Assembly (NCBI RefSeq): GCF_001676725.1 | Contig: NZ_CP016172.1 | Span: forward strand, 3,844,001 to 3,908,000 | Direction of reading: 5' to 3' | DNA: 64,000 bases | From: Bordetella flabilis | Lineage (GTDB): Bacteria; Pseudomonadota; Gammaproteobacteria; Burkholderiales; Burkholderiaceae_B | Part shown: in pieces, positions 17,532-28,064 of the stretch | Numbering within the stretch: the stretch's first letter is position 1 | Layout of the letters: each line of letters starts with the position of its first letter | The notes under the pieces: generated by a model | Told to the model about the DNA's origin: nothing | Database searches by the model: none | What the model saw: the letters and a program-made list of their open reading frames with translations, nothing else | Made by a program: the position numbers and the translations under genes

Positions 17532-17575
17532 CCACAGCGCCGGGGCGGGCCGAAGGCCCGCCGCCGGACTGGATT

Positions 17576-18457
17576 TCAGAGCACGGACTTCAGCAGCTTG
17601 CCCATCTCGGAAGGATTGCGGGTGGTCTTGATGCCGCACGCTTCCATGATTTCCAGCTTGGCATCCGCCGTATCGGCGCCGCCCGAAATAAGGGCGCCGG
17701 CGTGGCCCATGCGCTTGCCGGCGGGAGCGGTGACGCCGGCGATGAAGCCCACCACCGGCTTCTTCATGTTGTCCTTGGCCCACTGCGCAGCGTTCACCTC
17801 GTCGGGACCGCCGATTTCGCCGATCATGATGACGGCGTCCGTGTCGGGATCGTCATTGAACAGCTTCAGGACGTCAACGTGCTTCAGGCCGTTGATCGGG
17901 TCGCCGCCGATGCCGACGGCGCTGGACTGGCCCAGGCCGAGCTCGGTGACCTGCGCGACGGCCTCGTACGTCAGCGTGCCGGAGCGGCTGACGATGCCCA
18001 CGCGGCCCTTGCGGTGGATATGGCCGGGCATGATGCCAATCTTGATTTCGTCCGGCGTGATCAGGCCGGGGCAGTTCGGACCCAGCAGCAGCGTCTTGCT
18101 GTTCTTCGCCTTCATGCGGCTCTTGACTTCCAGCATGTCGCGAACCGGGATGCCTTCCGTAATGCAGATGACCAGGTCCAGTTCCGCCTCGACTGCTTCC
18201 CAGATGGCCGCGGCGGCGCCCGCGGGCGGCACGTAGATCACCGAAACGGTGGCGCCGGTATTCGACTTGGCGTCCTTGACGGACGCATAGATGGGAATGC
18301 CTTCGAAGTCTTCACCGGCTTTCTTCGGGTTCACGCCCGCCACGAAAGCAGCTTTGCCATTGGCATAGTCACGGCACATACGGGTATGGAACTGCCCCGT
18401 TTTGCCCGTGATGCCCTGGGTGATGACCTTGGTGTCCTTGTTGATCAGAATCGACAT
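17576..18457 (-). CDS. sucD: Succinyl-CoA ligase, alpha subunit
   Basis: The 293-residue alpha subunit works with SucC to convert succinyl-CoA to succinate with ATP or GTP formation in the TCA cycle. It begins with a Rossmann CoA-binding domain ([16 protein letters not shown]), carries the PNCPGLITP ligase segment, and the phosphorylated histidine in [14 protein letters not shown] near residue 250. It starts 21 bases after sucC, the standard two-gene operon, and is followed by a strong terminator. Confidence 0.98.
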   Translation of the reverse strand: MSILINKDTKVITQGITGKTGQFHTRMCRDYANGKAAFVAGVNPKKAGEDFEGIPIYASVKDAKSNTGATVSVIYVPPAGAAAAIWEAVEAELDLVICITEGIPVRDMLEVKSRMKAKNSKTLLLGPNCPGLITPDEIKIGIMPGHIHRKGRVGIVSRSGTLTYEAVAQVTELGLGQSSAVGIGGDPINGLKHVDVLKLFNDDPDTDAVIMIGEIGGPDEVNAAQWAKDNMKKPVVGFIAGVTAPAGKRMGHAGALISGGADTADAKLEIMEACGIKTTRNPSEMGKLLKSVL

Positions 18458-18478
18458 TTATGAATCCTTGGCAAATGC

Positions 18479-19639
18479 TTACTTGGCGGCGGCAACGACT
18501 TTGGTGGCCGCTTCGGCCATCGTGTCGGCGCTGATAATGGGCAAACCCGAATCGGCCAACATCTTCTTGCCGAGCTCTTCGTTGGTCCCCTTCATCCGTA
18601 CGACCAGCGGAACGTTGAGGTTGACGGCCTTGCACGCCGTGATGACGCCTTCGGCGATCACGTCGCAGCGCATGATGCCGCCGAAGATGTTGACCAGAAT
18701 GGCCTTGACGCTCTTGTTCTTGAGCATGATCTTGAAGGCTTCGGTCACTTTCTCGGCCGTCGCGCCACCGCCGACGTCCAGGAAGTTCGCCGGCTCGCCG
18801 CCGAACAGCTTGATGGTGTCCATGGTCGCCATGGCCAGACCCGCGCCGTTCACCAGGCAACCAATGTTGCCATCCAGCTGGATATAGGCGAGATCGAACT
18901 TGCTGGCTTCGATTTCCGCCGGGTCTTCTTCATCCAGGTCGCGATAGGCGACGATTTCCGGGTGGCGGAACAGGGCGTTGGTGTCGAAGTTGAACTTGGC
19001 GTCCAGGGCGATGATGTCGCCGGAGCCGGTGAGAATGAGCGGGTTGATTTCGGCCAGCGAAGCATCCGTGTCCCAATAGCACTTGTACAGCTTCTGGAAC
19101 TCGGCGGCCGCCTTGCCGACGGACGCTTCCGGGACACCGATGCCGCGGCCCAACTGAGCCGCTTCGGCATCGGTCAGGCCGGTGGCCGGGTCGACGAAAA
19201 CCTTCAGGATTTTCTCGGGATTGTGCGCGGCGACTTCTTCGATCTCCATGCCGCCTTCGCTGGAGGCCATCACGCAGACGCGCTGGGTGCCACGGTCGGT
19301 CACGATGCCGACGTAGTATTCCTTCTTGATGTCCGCGCCTTCTTCGATCAGCAGGCGGCCGACCTTCTGGCCCTGGGCTGCTGTCTGATGCGTGATCAGC
19401 TGCATGCCGAGGATCTCGCCCGCCAGCTTGCGGACCTCATCGATGGAACGGCCCAGCTTGACGCCGCCGCCCTTGCCCCGACCGCCCGCGTGTATCTGCG
19501 CCTTGACGACCCAAACCGGCCCGCCCAGTTTTTCAGCCGCGCTCACGGCTTCTTCGACGGTGAAGGCGGGAATACCGCGCGGCACGGTCACGCCAAATTT
19601 CTTCAGCAGTTCCTTGCCTTGATACTCGTGGATTTTCAT
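18479..19639 (-). CDS. sucC: Succinyl-CoA ligase, beta subunit
   Basis: The 386-residue beta subunit has an N-terminal ATP-grasp domain ([36 protein letters not shown]) and the C-terminal ligase domain with [24 protein letters not shown] and [13 protein letters not shown]. These are the nucleotide- and succinate-binding features of SucC. It is upstream of and in operon with sucD. Ten bases separate it from the DUF2889 gene upstream, so the three genes may be co-transcribed. Confidence 0.98.
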   Translation of the reverse strand: MKIHEYQGKELLKKFGVTVPRGIPAFTVEEAVSAAEKLGGPVWVVKAQIHAGGRGKGGGVKLGRSIDEVRKLAGEILGMQLITHQTAAQGQKVGRLLIEEGADIKKEYYVGIVTDRGTQRVCVMASSEGGMEIEEVAAHNPEKILKVFVDPATGLTDAEAAQLGRGIGVPEASVGKAAAEFQKLYKCYWDTDASLAEINPLILTGSGDIIALDAKFNFDTNALFRHPEIVAYRDLDEEDPAEIEASKFDLAYIQLDGNIGCLVNGAGLAMATMDTIKLFGGEPANFLDVGGGATAEKVTEAFKIMLKNKSVKAILVNIFGGIMRCDVIAEGVITACKAVNLNVPLVVRMKGTNEELGKKMLADSGLPIISADTMAEAATKVVAAAK

Positions 19640-19649
19640 GTGTTACCTG

Positions 19650-20243
19650 TCAGGTCGTATGAGAAAAAAGAAAAGGATCGGATGCGTCGTCGGCGGACGC
19701 CTTGCCGACATACCACTTGGGGTAGTGCTTCATGACCACCGGCCCTTCTGTACTGAGCGCATGGCAGCCGTCGAGTTGAAACGGCTGCTTGTCAGGGTCG
19801 GGGTTTTCACGGCGCCGGCCTGCCATGGATTGCACGGCCGCAGTCGGCAACACCAGGGATAGCTCCGTCATATGGGTACAGCCGGCTACCCGGCCAAACC
19901 GCGCCTTGACCTGGTGGCGGAACCCCTTCAGCAGGTTCATGCCGACCAGGTCCCGGTACGCCGCATCGATGGAAGTGCAATGGTCGCCATAGGGGGCGGC
20001 ATCGTACACCGCCTGTGCCGCCACGATGGTGTATTGCGCATCGATGGTAATACGCAGGTGCATGTGATGTACAGGCTCGCCAGCACGCAGGATTTGGCCC
20101 GGCTCCTTGGTGAAATCGTAGGCCTTGACATCGATAAGCTCGGCCTCGAGATCCCATAATCCATCCTCGCGCGCATAACCCTGCACACGGATCGAGCGCG
20201 TGTGCAGGGGCTTGCGAGGGACCTCGGGCGGGGGCAAAGGCAT
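19650..20243 (-). CDS. DUF2889 family protein
   Basis: A 197-residue soluble protein beginning PLHTRSIRVQGYAREDGLWDLEAELIDVKAYDF, which is the conserved N-terminal part of DUF2889. It continues with MHLRITIDAQYTIVAAQAV and a TELSLVLPTAAVQSM segment. Conserved histidines and aspartates suggest a possible metal site, but function is unknown. It sits 10 bases upstream of sucC, an arrangement I take as a possible operon without a functional link. Confidence 0.88.
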   Translation of the reverse strand: MPLPPPEVPRKPLHTRSIRVQGYAREDGLWDLEAELIDVKAYDFTKEPGQILRAGEPVHHMHLRITIDAQYTIVAAQAVYDAAPYGDHCTSIDAAYRDLVGMNLLKGFRHQVKARFGRVAGCTHMTELSLVLPTAAVQSMAGRRRENPDPDKQPFQLDGCHALSTEGPVVMKHYPKWYVGKASADDASDPFLFSHTT

Positions 20244-20308
20244 GCGTGTCTACTAAGGTTGCTGCAAGGCAACAAAACCTTCAAAGTATAGCGCACGGCA
20301 TCGGCCCG

Positions 20309-20342
20309 AAAAAAAGGGCCGGCTCCTCCAGGAGACCGGCCC
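20309..20342 (-). terminator. Intrinsic terminator of metE
   Basis: On the minus strand GGGCCGG and CCGGCCC pair around a 13-base GC-rich loop and are followed by seven T. It lies 29 bases after the metE stop. Confidence 0.85.
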
Positions 20343-20371
20343 CGCCGCGTACCGGGCCTGCCGGGCCCCGT

Positions 20372-22666
20372 TCAGGCGCGCTGGCGCAACTGCCGGGCGG
20401 CGTCGACCATGCTGACCAGCGCGGCCTCGGTTTCGGGCCATGCCCGGGTCTTCAGCCCGCAATCCGGATTCACCCAGAGGCGCTCGCGGGGCAGTCGGGT
20501 GGCGGCCTTCTGCATCAACTGCACCATCCAGTCCACGTCCGGCACGTTGGGCGTGTGGATGTCATAGACTCCCGGCCCGATGTCGTTCGGATACCGGTAT
20601 TCCTCGAAGGCCTTGAGCAACTCCATGTTCGAACGAGACGTCTCGATGGTGATGACATCCGCGTCCATGGCGGCGATGGATTCGATGATGTCATTGAACT
20701 CGGCATAGCACATGTGGGTATGGATCTGCGTCGTCTCCTGCACGCCGCTGGTGCAGAGCTTGAAGCAGTCCACCGCCCAGGCCAGGTAGGCGGGCCAATC
20801 CGCGCGGCGCAAGGGCAGGCCCTCCCGTATGGCGGGCTCGTCGATCTGGATGACACGGATGCCCGCCTTCTCCAGGTCGACCACTTCGTCCCTTAGCGCC
20901 AGCGCCAACTGGCGGCAAGTCTGCTCGCGCGGCTGATCGTCCCGCACAAACGACCATTGCAATATGGTTACCGGCCCGGTCAGCATGCCTTTGACCGGCT
21001 TGTCCGTCAGCGATTGGGCATAGGAGGACCAGGCCACCGTCATCGCTGCGGGCCGCGCCACATCCCCGAATATGATCGGCGGCTTGACGCAGCGCGAACC
21101 ATAGCTCTGCACCCAGCCGTTGCGCGTGAATGCGAAGCCGGCGAGCAATTCGCCGAAGTACTCCACCATATCGTTGCGCTCCGGTTCCCCGTGAACCAGT
21201 ACGTCCAGGCCGACCTTCTCCTGGAACCGGATGACTGCTTCGATCTCCTTGCGTATCGCGGCCTCGTAAGCCGAATCGCCGATGACGCCCGCCTTCCAGT
21301 CACGCCGCAACGCCCGGATTTCGGCGGTCTGCGGGAAGGACCCGATGGTGGTGGTGGGAAAGGCGGGTAATCCCAGGACGCGCTGCTGGCTGGCAATGCG
21401 CGCACCGAACGGCGCCCGTTGACGTTCGACCTGGGCGGCAGATGCCATGCGGCGCGCCACGGCGGGATTATGGATGCGGGGCGACCGCGCGCGGGCGGCC
21501 AGTGCGGCACGCTGCAGCGCCAGTAAGTCCTGCACCTCGGAGTGCTGGCCGTTGTCCAGCGCCTGGGCCACCGTGCGCAATTCGTCCAGCTTCTGGACCG
21601 CAAAGGACAGCCAACCCTTCAGTTCGGCATCCAGCTCCGGCTCCGAGGCGAGATCGACCGGCACGTGAAGCAGCGAGCAGGATGGCGCGATCCAGAGGAG
21701 ATCACCCAGCGCCGCCTTGGCCGGCGCCAGCATGCGCAGCGCCGCGTCCAGGTCGGTGCGCCAGATATTGCGGCCGTTGATAACACCGGCCGAAAGCACT
21801 TTGCCAGGTCCGATTGCCGCCACAAGCGGCGCAAGTTGCTCTGGCGCACGCACCAGGTCGACATGCAATCCGGCCACCGGCAGCGACGCCGCGGTGGCAA
21901 GGTTGTCCTGCAGGCCGTCGAAATAAGTCGCCAGCAAGATTTTCAGAGGGCTGCCGGAGAGTCGCTCGTACGTCGTGGCAAATGCCGCGCGCCAGGTTTC
22001 CGGCAGGTCGAGCGCCAGGACCGGCTCATCGATTTGCACCCACTCGACGCCCAGTTCGGCGATCCGCCGCAATACCGCGGCGTAGACCGGCAACAGCGCA
22101 GGCAGCAAGTCCAGCTTTTTGGGGTCGCCCGCGCCCGCATAGGCGTCGCCCTTGCCCAACCACAACCAGGTCAACGGCCCCGGGATCACCGGTTTGACCC
22201 GGTGCCCCAGTTGCTGCGCCTCGCGGATCTGGTCGAACAGCGACTCGCGTGCGATGCGGAATGTCTGCAACGGGGTCAGTTCCGGGACGATGTAGTGGTA
22301 ATTGGTATCGAACCATTTGGTCATTTCGCATGCGGCGGCCGGCGTACCGCTGGGCGCGCGGCCGCGTCCCATCCGGAAAAGCGTGTCGAGCGTCACGGGC
22401 GCGTCGGCCTGCTGAGCGAAGCGGGCAGGAACCGCCCCCAACAATGTGGTCCATTCCAGCACATGGTCATACCAGGCAAAGTCGCCGACCGGGATAAGGT
22501 CCAGCCCCGCGTCGGCCTGGACCTGCCAGTGGCGGACGCGCAATTCCCGCCCCGTTGCCTCCAGGTCGTCCACCGTGGATTTGCCGGCCCAATAGGCCTC
22601 GACCGCCCGCTTCAGCTCGCGCTGTGCGCCGATACGCGGGAAGCCCAGATTATGAATCGTAGTCAT
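20372..22666 (-). CDS. metE: Cobalamin-independent methionine synthase
   Basis: About 764 residues from the ATG at 22666; an in-frame ATG at 22678 would add four residues, but [12 protein letters not shown] matches the family N-terminus. MetE moves a methyl group from 5-methyltetrahydrofolate (polyglutamate form) to homocysteine. The C-terminal catalytic half shows [16 protein letters not shown], the zinc ligands in THMCYAEF and [11 protein letters not shown], and [17 protein letters not shown]. It is divergent from metR, its usual activator. Length and layout are those of a complete enzyme. Confidence 0.97.
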   Translation of the reverse strand: MTTIHNLGFPRIGAQRELKRAVEAYWAGKSTVDDLEATGRELRVRHWQVQADAGLDLIPVGDFAWYDHVLEWTTLLGAVPARFAQQADAPVTLDTLFRMGRGRAPSGTPAAACEMTKWFDTNYHYIVPELTPLQTFRIARESLFDQIREAQQLGHRVKPVIPGPLTWLWLGKGDAYAGAGDPKKLDLLPALLPVYAAVLRRIAELGVEWVQIDEPVLALDLPETWRAAFATTYERLSGSPLKILLATYFDGLQDNLATAASLPVAGLHVDLVRAPEQLAPLVAAIGPGKVLSAGVINGRNIWRTDLDAALRMLAPAKAALGDLLWIAPSCSLLHVPVDLASEPELDAELKGWLSFAVQKLDELRTVAQALDNGQHSEVQDLLALQRAALAARARSPRIHNPAVARRMASAAQVERQRAPFGARIASQQRVLGLPAFPTTTIGSFPQTAEIRALRRDWKAGVIGDSAYEAAIRKEIEAVIRFQEKVGLDVLVHGEPERNDMVEYFGELLAGFAFTRNGWVQSYGSRCVKPPIIFGDVARPAAMTVAWSSYAQSLTDKPVKGMLTGPVTILQWSFVRDDQPREQTCRQLALALRDEVVDLEKAGIRVIQIDEPAIREGLPLRRADWPAYLAWAVDCFKLCTSGVQETTQIHTHMCYAEFNDIIESIAAMDADVITIETSRSNMELLKAFEEYRYPNDIGPGVYDIHTPNVPDVDWMVQLMQKAATRLPRERLWVNPDCGLKTRAWPETEAALVSMVDAARQLRQRA

Positions 22667-22705
22667 GGAAGTCAGCATTCCGACAAAAGTTGTTCAAGTT
22701 GCGCC

Positions 22706-22775
22706 ATTTTGCGCGCCTTGTGGCTTGAGTCAAAATCAATCTCTGCATCGATTCTATGAGCGCGGCTCATATAAT
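22706..22775. promoter_or_regulatory. Divergent metE/metR control region
   Basis: Toward metE, TTGACT (22728-22733) and CAAAAT (22706-22711) are spaced by 16 bases. Toward metR, a perfect TATAAT lies at 22770-22775. Two LysR-type sites are visible: TTGA-N7-TCAA at 22725-22739, covering the metE -35, and the perfect inverted repeat ATGAGC-GCG-GCTCAT at 22756-22770, touching the metR -10. The layout fits a MetR that activates metE and represses its own gene. Confidence 0.65.
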
Positions 22776-22807
22776 CAGCATTCGATCCGATCTACCCCTA
22801 AATGCCC

Positions 22808-23764
22808 ATGCTAGAAATCCGCCATTTGGAAACGCTGGCTGCCATCCGGGATGGAGGCAGCCTGCTCGAAGCCGCCGAACGCCTGCACCTGACCCAGTCC
22901 GCGCTCTCCCATCAACTGCGCGAGCTGGAAGCGCGGCTCGGCACGCCCTTGTTGAACCGGCGCACGCGGCCCGCCCGCCTGACCACGGCGGGCTTGCGGG
23001 TGCTGGAGCTGGCCGACGCGGTATTGCCGCGCCTGCGTGCAACCGAGCGGGAGTTACAACGCCTGGCCGCCGGACGCACTGGGCGGCTTCATCTGGCAAT
23101 CGAATGCCACTCCTGCTTCCAATGGCTGATGCCGGCGCTGGACGCCTTTCGCGTCCAATGGCCAGAGGTCGCGCTGGATCTCTCCGCCGCATTCTCCTTC
23201 GCACCTTTTCCGGCTCTATTGCGGGGCGATCTCGACCTGGTGATTACCTCCGACCCGCAAACCCTGGAGGCGGTGGAATATGTACCGCTCTTCAGCTATG
23301 AACTGGTGCTGGCGGTGTCCGAAGGCAACCCCTTGGCCGCCCAGCGCTACGTCAAGCCGGAACAATTGGCGGACCAGACACTGATCACCTATCCGGTGGA
23401 TCGCCAACGCCTCGATGTATTCACGGCGTTCCTCGACCTGGCTGATGTCGAGCCAGCGGCGGTGCGCAAGGCTGAACTCACGCCCATCATCGCGCAACTG
23501 GTGGCGAGCAACCGCGGCGTGGCGGCCCTGCCCAATTGGGCGCTGACGGAGTATCTGGGCCAGGGTTGGCTGAAAGTGTGTCACCTGGGGCCGCAGGGAG
23601 TATGGCGGACCTTGTATGCCGCAGTCAGGACGGAGGACGCCGACGCGCCGTTCATCAAGGATTTCCTGACTATCGCGCGCGACGTATGCTTTCGCACGCT
23701 GACCGGCATCAAGTCCACGGGATCCCGCGCAGCAGCCATACGCGACCACCAGGCCGCGCCATAG
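22808..23764 (+). CDS. metR: LysR-family activator of methionine synthesis
   Basis: This 318-residue regulator has an N-terminal winged helix-turn-helix (residues about 1-60, LEAAERLHLTQSALSHQLRELE) and a periplasmic-binding-like effector domain. The stretch RLHLAIECHSCFQWLMPAL matches the homocysteine-sensing domain of MetR very closely. The start at 22808 aligns with the family N-terminus; an ATG two codons upstream is also possible. It is divergent from metE. Homocysteine is the known co-effector in enterics. Confidence 0.95.
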   Translation: MLEIRHLETLAAIRDGGSLLEAAERLHLTQSALSHQLRELEARLGTPLLNRRTRPARLTTAGLRVLELADAVLPRLRATERELQRLAAGRTGRLHLAIECHSCFQWLMPALDAFRVQWPEVALDLSAAFSFAPFPALLRGDLDLVITSDPQTLEAVEYVPLFSYELVLAVSEGNPLAAQRYVKPEQLADQTLITYPVDRQRLDVFTAFLDLADVEPAAVRKAELTPIIAQLVASNRGVAALPNWALTEYLGQGWLKVCHLGPQGVWRTLYAAVRTEDADAPFIKDFLTIARDVCFRTLTGIKSTGSRAAAIRDHQAAP

Positions 23765-23811
23765 GCTACCGCCGGGAACGCGGAATCGGCACGGGCATTA
23801 TGGCCGCGGCG

Positions 23812-24363
23812 CTAATCGTCCCGCTCAGCGCCGAGTACTCGCCGGATTACCTCATGGGCAAAACCGCGCGCGGCCAGGAAGCGCGCCTGCTTGGCATAAG
23901 CAGCGCGGTCGACGGGACGATCGCCATAGCGCTTTTGCCATACCGCCATTGCGCGTTCGTATTCCGTTGCGCGCAGCGTTTCTTTCAATTGTCCGATCTG
24001 CGCTTCATCGACGCCGTGCTGGCGCAGCTCCTGCACAATGCGGGCCGCCCCCTGGCGTTCGGCGCGGCGGTGGACCAGGCTTTCCGCAAAACGCTCCGTG
24101 GAAAGCCAACCTTCGCGCTCCAGGTCGTCCAGCAGCGCATCGAGGGCGCCGTGGTCGTCCGTATGAGCGGCCAGCTTGCGGGCCAGTTCGGCGCGCGCAT
24201 ATTCCCGACGCGATAAAAAGCCGACGGCGCGGGCCTTCAAGGAGGGGCCGCGCCGCACCGGTACCGCAGGGTTATCCTCCGCGTCCGTATCCTGCCGCAC
24301 CGGCCACCGCCCGCCGCGGGCGCGGGGATTCGATGGGCCGGATGGGCCACGGCCGTCCGTCAT
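23812..24363 (-). CDS. recX: RecA regulatory protein RecX
   Basis: The 183-residue protein starts 3 bases after recA, the usual place. After a disordered head of about 40 residues it shows the three-helix RecX repeats: SLKARAVGFLSRREYARAEL, ALLDDLEREGWLSTERFAES, RIVQELRQHGVDEAQI and a final RFLAARGFAHEVIRRVL. RecX binds RecA filaments and limits strand exchange. Co-transcription with recA under SOS control is likely, since only one promoter is seen upstream of recA. Confidence 0.93.
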   Translation of the reverse strand: MTDGRGPSGPSNPRARGGRWPVRQDTDAEDNPAVPVRRGPSLKARAVGFLSRREYARAELARKLAAHTDDHGALDALLDDLEREGWLSTERFAESLVHRRAERQGAARIVQELRQHGVDEAQIGQLKETLRATEYERAMAVWQKRYGDRPVDRAAYAKQARFLAARGFAHEVIRRVLGAERDD

Positions 24364-24366
24364 GCG

Positions 24367-25425
24367 TCAGCCCTCGTCGACCTCGCTCGCGGCGAAGGTG
24401 TTGGCGCGGCTGACGATACCCTGGTTCTCGCGGACACGGTTTTCGATTTCGAAAGCCATTTCCTTGTGTTCCTTCAGGTATTCACGCACGTTGTCCTTGC
24501 CCTGGCCGATGCGCTCGCCGTTATAGCTGTACCAGGCACCGGACTTGTCCACGATACCGGCTTGCACGCCCAGGTCGATGATTTCGCCTTCGCGCGAAAT
24601 ACCGCTGCCGTACATGATGTCGAATTCGGCCTGCTTGAAGGGCGGGGAGACCTTATTCTTGACGACCTTGACGCGGGTTTCGTTGCCGACGACTTCCTCG
24701 CCTTTCTTGATCGAGCCGATACGGCGGATATCCAGCCGGACGGAAGAATAGAACTTCAGCGCATTGCCGCCGGTGGTGGTTTCGGGGTTGCCGAACATGA
24801 CGCCGATCTTCATGCGGATCTGGTTGATGAAGATGACCATGCAGTTGGTGCGCTTGATGGTGGCGGTCAGTTTGCGCAGCGCCTGGCTCATCAGGCGGGC
24901 CTGCAGGCCAGGCAGCGAATCGCCCATTTCACCTTCGATTTCAGCCTTGGGCACCAGCGCCGCGACCGAGTCGATGACGATCAGGTCCACCGAACCGGAA
25001 CGCACCAGCGCGTCGGTGATTTCCAGCGCCTGTTCGCCGGTGTCCGGCTGCGAAATGAGCAGGTCGGTCAGGTTGACGCCAAGCTTGGAGGCGTACTGCA
25101 CGTCAAGCGCATGTTCAGCGTCGATGAACGCGCAGGTGCCGCCGATTTTCTGCATTTCCGCGATGACCTGCAGGGTCAGCGTGGTCTTGCCGGAGGATTC
25201 CGGTCCGTAGATTTCGATGACGCGGCCGCGCGGCAGGCCGCCGACGCCCAGCGCGATATCCAGGCCCAGCGACCCGGTGGAGACCACCTGGATGTCGTGT
25301 TCGACCTCGTTATCGCCATATCGCATGATCGAGCCCTTGCCGAACTGCTTTTCGATTTGCGATAGCGCCGCAGCCAGGGCCTTGGCTTTTTCCGAGGCGG
25401 CTGCCTTGCTGGTTTTGTCGTCCAT
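24367..25425 (-). CDS. recA: RecA recombinase
   Basis: The 352-residue protein has the full RecA core: Walker [26 protein letters not shown], the loop L1 region [41 protein letters not shown] in loop L2, and an acidic C-terminus. It carries out strand exchange and triggers LexA self-cleavage. A LexA-type operator lies in its promoter about 150 bases upstream. recX follows directly. Confidence 0.99.
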   Translation of the reverse strand: MDDKTSKAAASEKAKALAAALSQIEKQFGKGSIMRYGDNEVEHDIQVVSTGSLGLDIALGVGGLPRGRVIEIYGPESSGKTTLTLQVIAEMQKIGGTCAFIDAEHALDVQYASKLGVNLTDLLISQPDTGEQALEITDALVRSGSVDLIVIDSVAALVPKAEIEGEMGDSLPGLQARLMSQALRKLTATIKRTNCMVIFINQIRMKIGVMFGNPETTTGGNALKFYSSVRLDIRRIGSIKKGEEVVGNETRVKVVKNKVSPPFKQAEFDIMYGSGISREGEIIDLGVQAGIVDKSGAWYSYNGERIGQGKDNVREYLKEHKEMAFEIENRVRENQGIVSRANTFAASEVDEG

Positions 25426-25570
25426 GAAATGTCCTGTCTAGCGATTGCATGGCCGGCCATGCCGGACATGAAATGAGTTCTTCGGGTCTACGAGAAGTCC
25501 AACCTTGCGTCCGGGCGGGCTGCCGGAGCGCTTTCCCGGTTGGATTCCTTCCGGCCGATTATGGCATTGG

Positions 25571-25600
25571 ATTGTACTGTATAAAAAAACAGTATGACAA
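25571..25600 (-). promoter_or_regulatory. recA promoter with LexA (SOS) box
   Basis: On the minus strand TTGTCA and TACAAT, 18 bases apart, form a sigma-70 promoter. Between and overlapping them lies a CTGT-N8-ACAG palindrome (25577-25592) with flanking TA, the LexA consensus. The 25426-25762 stretch otherwise holds the recA leader and the poorly defined promoter of the divergent response-regulator gene, and no gene. Confidence 0.92.
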
Positions 25601-25762
25601 GATCTTCCGCGTTATCCCGTGTGGGCAAGTCCCCACCGGCGTGCCAGAATCGCCGCAACAGAACGAGACAAATCCGGCCGACAGCGGGCCATACGCCCAG
25701 GGACGGCCAATGTGCCGCCCGCTTTGCTCCCAAACCATAACGATTCACGAGAGCCTGGTCCC

Positions 25763-26452
25763 ATGCGCATCCTGATTGCCGAAGACGACAGCATTCTGGC
25801 CGATGGCCTGTCCCGCTCGCTGCGCCACAACGGCTATGCCGTGGATGCCGTGCGCGACGGCATGTCCGCCGACCTGGCGCTGACCGCGCAGGCGTTCGAC
25901 CTGCTGATTCTGGACCTGGGCCTGCCGCAGTTGGCGGGGCTGGAAGTGCTGCGCCGGCTGCGATCGCGCAACGCGCGTTTGCCCGTGCTCATTCTAACCG
26001 CCGCCGATAGTATCGAGCAGCGGGTCAAGGGACTGGACCTGGGCGCGGACGACTATATGGCCAAGCCCTTCGCGCTTTCCGAACTGGAAGCACGCGTGCG
26101 AGCCCTGACGCGGCGCGGGGCGGGCGGCGGCGCCAGCCTGATCCGCCATGGCCACCTGGTGTTCGACCAGGTCGGCCGCGTAGCGTCCATGGACGACCAG
26201 CCGCTGGACTTGTCCGCACGCGAGATCAGCCTGCTCGAAATACTGCTGATGCGCAGCGGCCGCATGGTCAGCAAGGATCAACTGGTGGACCACCTCTGCG
26301 AATGGGGCGAGGAAGTCAGTACTAATGCCATCGAAGTCTACGTCCATCGGCTGCGCAAGAAGCTGGAGCCGACCGGAGTCAAGATCATGACGGTGCGGGG
26401 TTTGGGCTATTGCCTGGAACGGGACCATGGCACCAGTGAGCTGGCGAGCTGA
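25763..26452 (+). CDS. OmpR/PhoB-family response regulator, TctD-like
   Basis: The 229-residue protein has a receiver domain with phospho-acceptor Asp51 (LLILDLGLP), acidic pocket EDD at 7-9, and Lys101 in AKPF, followed by a winged-helix DNA-binding domain ending in AIEVYVHRLRKKLEP and VRGLGYCLE. It overlaps the sensor-kinase gene by 26 bases. The partner kinase is TctE-like, so this resembles TctD, which controls tricarboxylate or other organic acid uptake. No tctCBA genes are near; the adjacent transporter at 28065 is the likely target. Confidence 0.9.
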   Translation: MRILIAEDDSILADGLSRSLRHNGYAVDAVRDGMSADLALTAQAFDLLILDLGLPQLAGLEVLRRLRSRNARLPVLILTAADSIEQRVKGLDLGADDYMAKPFALSELEARVRALTRRGAGGGASLIRHGHLVFDQVGRVASMDDQPLDLSAREISLLEILLMRSGRMVSKDQLVDHLCEWGEEVSTNAIEVYVHRLRKKLEPTGVKIMTVRGLGYCLERDHGTSELAS

Positions 26453-27935
26453 GCGGCCCCGCGTATCGCCGCTGAATCGGGAGGCACTGGATATCCTGCG
26501 CAGCGGCGCGAAAGGGCCGACTTTCGCCCCGCCACGCCGCTCCCTGCTGGGCGAGATCCTGGACTGGATGCTGGCGCCGCTGTTCCTGCTGTGGCCGATG
26601 AGCGTGGCGATCACCTACGTCGTCGCGCAGAACATTGCGGACGTGCCTTATGACCGCGCCTTGGCCAGCCATTTGCGAGTGCTCGCCCGGCAGGTCCATA
26701 CGGTGGACGGCAAAACGACGCTCGACATGACGCCGCCGGTACGCAGCCTGTTGCGCACCGACGAAACCGACAGCGTCTTCTGGCTGGTCCTGGGCGGACA
26801 CGGCCAATACCTGGGCGGCGATCGTGAGCTGCCCCTGCCCAAGGGCGCGGACGTGGCCGTCCCTGGCGCGGTGCGTTACGAAGACAGCACGCTGCGCGGA
26901 TTCGGTATCCGCCTGGCTTACACCCGCGTCGACCCCGGCGCTCCGGCGGAGGCGCCGGCCCTGGTCATCGTCGCGGAAACCACGGATCGCCGCGCGCGCC
27001 TGGCGAATGACATCATCAAGGGCGTCATCATTCCGCAATTCGTGGTGCTGCCCATCGCGGTGCTGCTGGTGTGGTTCGGCCTGTCTCGCGGTGTGGCGCC
27101 GCTCAATGCATTGCAGCAGCGCCTGCGGGCGCGGCGGCCCGACGACTTGTCGCCCATCGATGAACGTGCCACGCCGACCGAGATCGCGCCTTTGGTAGCC
27201 GCGATCAACGATCTGCTGGAGCGCCTGTCGGCAACGGTCCAGACGCAGCGGCGCTTCGTGGCCGACGCGGCGCATCAATTGAAAACGCCCCTGGCGGGTC
27301 TGCGCACGCAGGCGGAGCTCGCCCTGCGCGACGCCAGCGCGGACGAAATGCAGGCCAGCCTGCGGCAGCTCGTCACGGGATCCGAACGGGCGACGCGCCT
27401 GGTAAACCAGCTTTTGCTGCTGGCCCGCGCCGAAAACCCGGCGACGGTGGGCATGGCACCCACCGACCTGAACGCACTGGCCTGCGAACAGACGGCGCAG
27501 TGGGCGCCTCACGCCTTGGCCATCGGCACCGACCTCGGTTTCGAAGCAGCCGGCGGGGAGGTCAGGATCGAGGCCAACGAGATCCTGCTGGCCGAGCTGC
27601 TGAACAACCTGATCGACAACGCCTTGCGCTATACGCCGCGTCAGGGACGCGTGACGGTGCGCGTGCAGGGGTGGGCCGACGCCGCCGTGCTGGAAGTGGA
27701 AGACTCGGGACCCGGCATCCCGCCGGCCGAGCGCGAACGGGTGTTCGACCGGTTCTACCGCATGTTGGGCACCCCTGCCGACGGCAGCGGACTGGGCCTG
27801 GCCATCGTGCGCGAAATTGCCCAGAAGCATGGCGCGGCGGTCGAACTGAGCGACAACCCGGGTCTTGGTTCTCCGCTTCCGGGCCTGCGCATCACCATAC
27901 GCTTCCCGCACAAGTTACATACTGACACACAATAG
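26427..27935 (+). CDS. TctE-like sensor histidine kinase
   Basis: The 502-residue kinase has a cytoplasmic head, membrane helices at about 46-66 and 201-220 that bracket a 135-residue periplasmic sensor of the 2CSK_N type (NIADVPYDRALASHLRVLA, RYEDSTLRGFGIRLAYTRV), a HAMP-like linker, and HisKA with His283 in ADAAHQLKTPLAGLRTQ. The ATP-binding domain shows the N box NLIDNALRYT, DSGPGIP and GSGLGLAIV. The sensor fits TctE-type organic-acid kinases. It is co-transcribed with the response regulator and precedes the transporter by 129 bases. Confidence 0.92.
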   Translation: MAPVSWRAERPRVSPLNREALDILRSGAKGPTFAPPRRSLLGEILDWMLAPLFLLWPMSVAITYVVAQNIADVPYDRALASHLRVLARQVHTVDGKTTLDMTPPVRSLLRTDETDSVFWLVLGGHGQYLGGDRELPLPKGADVAVPGAVRYEDSTLRGFGIRLAYTRVDPGAPAEAPALVIVAETTDRRARLANDIIKGVIIPQFVVLPIAVLLVWFGLSRGVAPLNALQQRLRARRPDDLSPIDERATPTEIAPLVAAINDLLERLSATVQTQRRFVADAAHQLKTPLAGLRTQAELALRDASADEMQASLRQLVTGSERATRLVNQLLLLARAENPATVGMAPTDLNALACEQTAQWAPHALAIGTDLGFEAAGGEVRIEANEILLAELLNNLIDNALRYTPRQGRVTVRVQGWADAAVLEVEDSGPGIPPAERERVFDRFYRMLGTPADGSGLGLAIVREIAQKHGAAVELSDNPGLGSPLPGLRITIRFPHKLHTDTQ

Positions 27936-27942
27936 TAAGATA

Positions 27943-27970
27943 GTTCAGGAAAACGTCAGACCCCCGTCAG
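27943..27970 (+). repeat. Three 11-bp-phased hexamers upstream of the transporter gene
   Basis: GTTCAG at 27943, CGTCAG at 27954 and CGTCAG at 27965 are spaced exactly 11 bases, about 95 bases before the transporter start. On the strand of the downstream gene they read (R/C)(T/G)TCAG, the same sense as the larger array upstream of the second terC gene. This is a good candidate binding site for the adjacent OmpR-family regulator. Confidence 0.55.
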
Positions 27971-28064
27971 GCTTCTTCCCTACCGTGGCGGTCAGCCTCC
28001 GCTTCGCGGGTGGCGAGCATAGCGAGCACGGCGGATCACCGCCGGCCAACATCGAGGAGACATC

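Noticed and set aside
22679..22807. SAM or cobalamin riboswitch ahead of metE
   Set aside because: The leader is short and lacks the conserved boxes; LysR-type sites explain regulation by MetR.
26385..27911. 508-codon frame antisense to the sensor kinase
   Set aside because: Charged, low-complexity product typical of reverse-strand shadows in GC-rich genes; no start signal, and the kinase on the other strand has full domain support.
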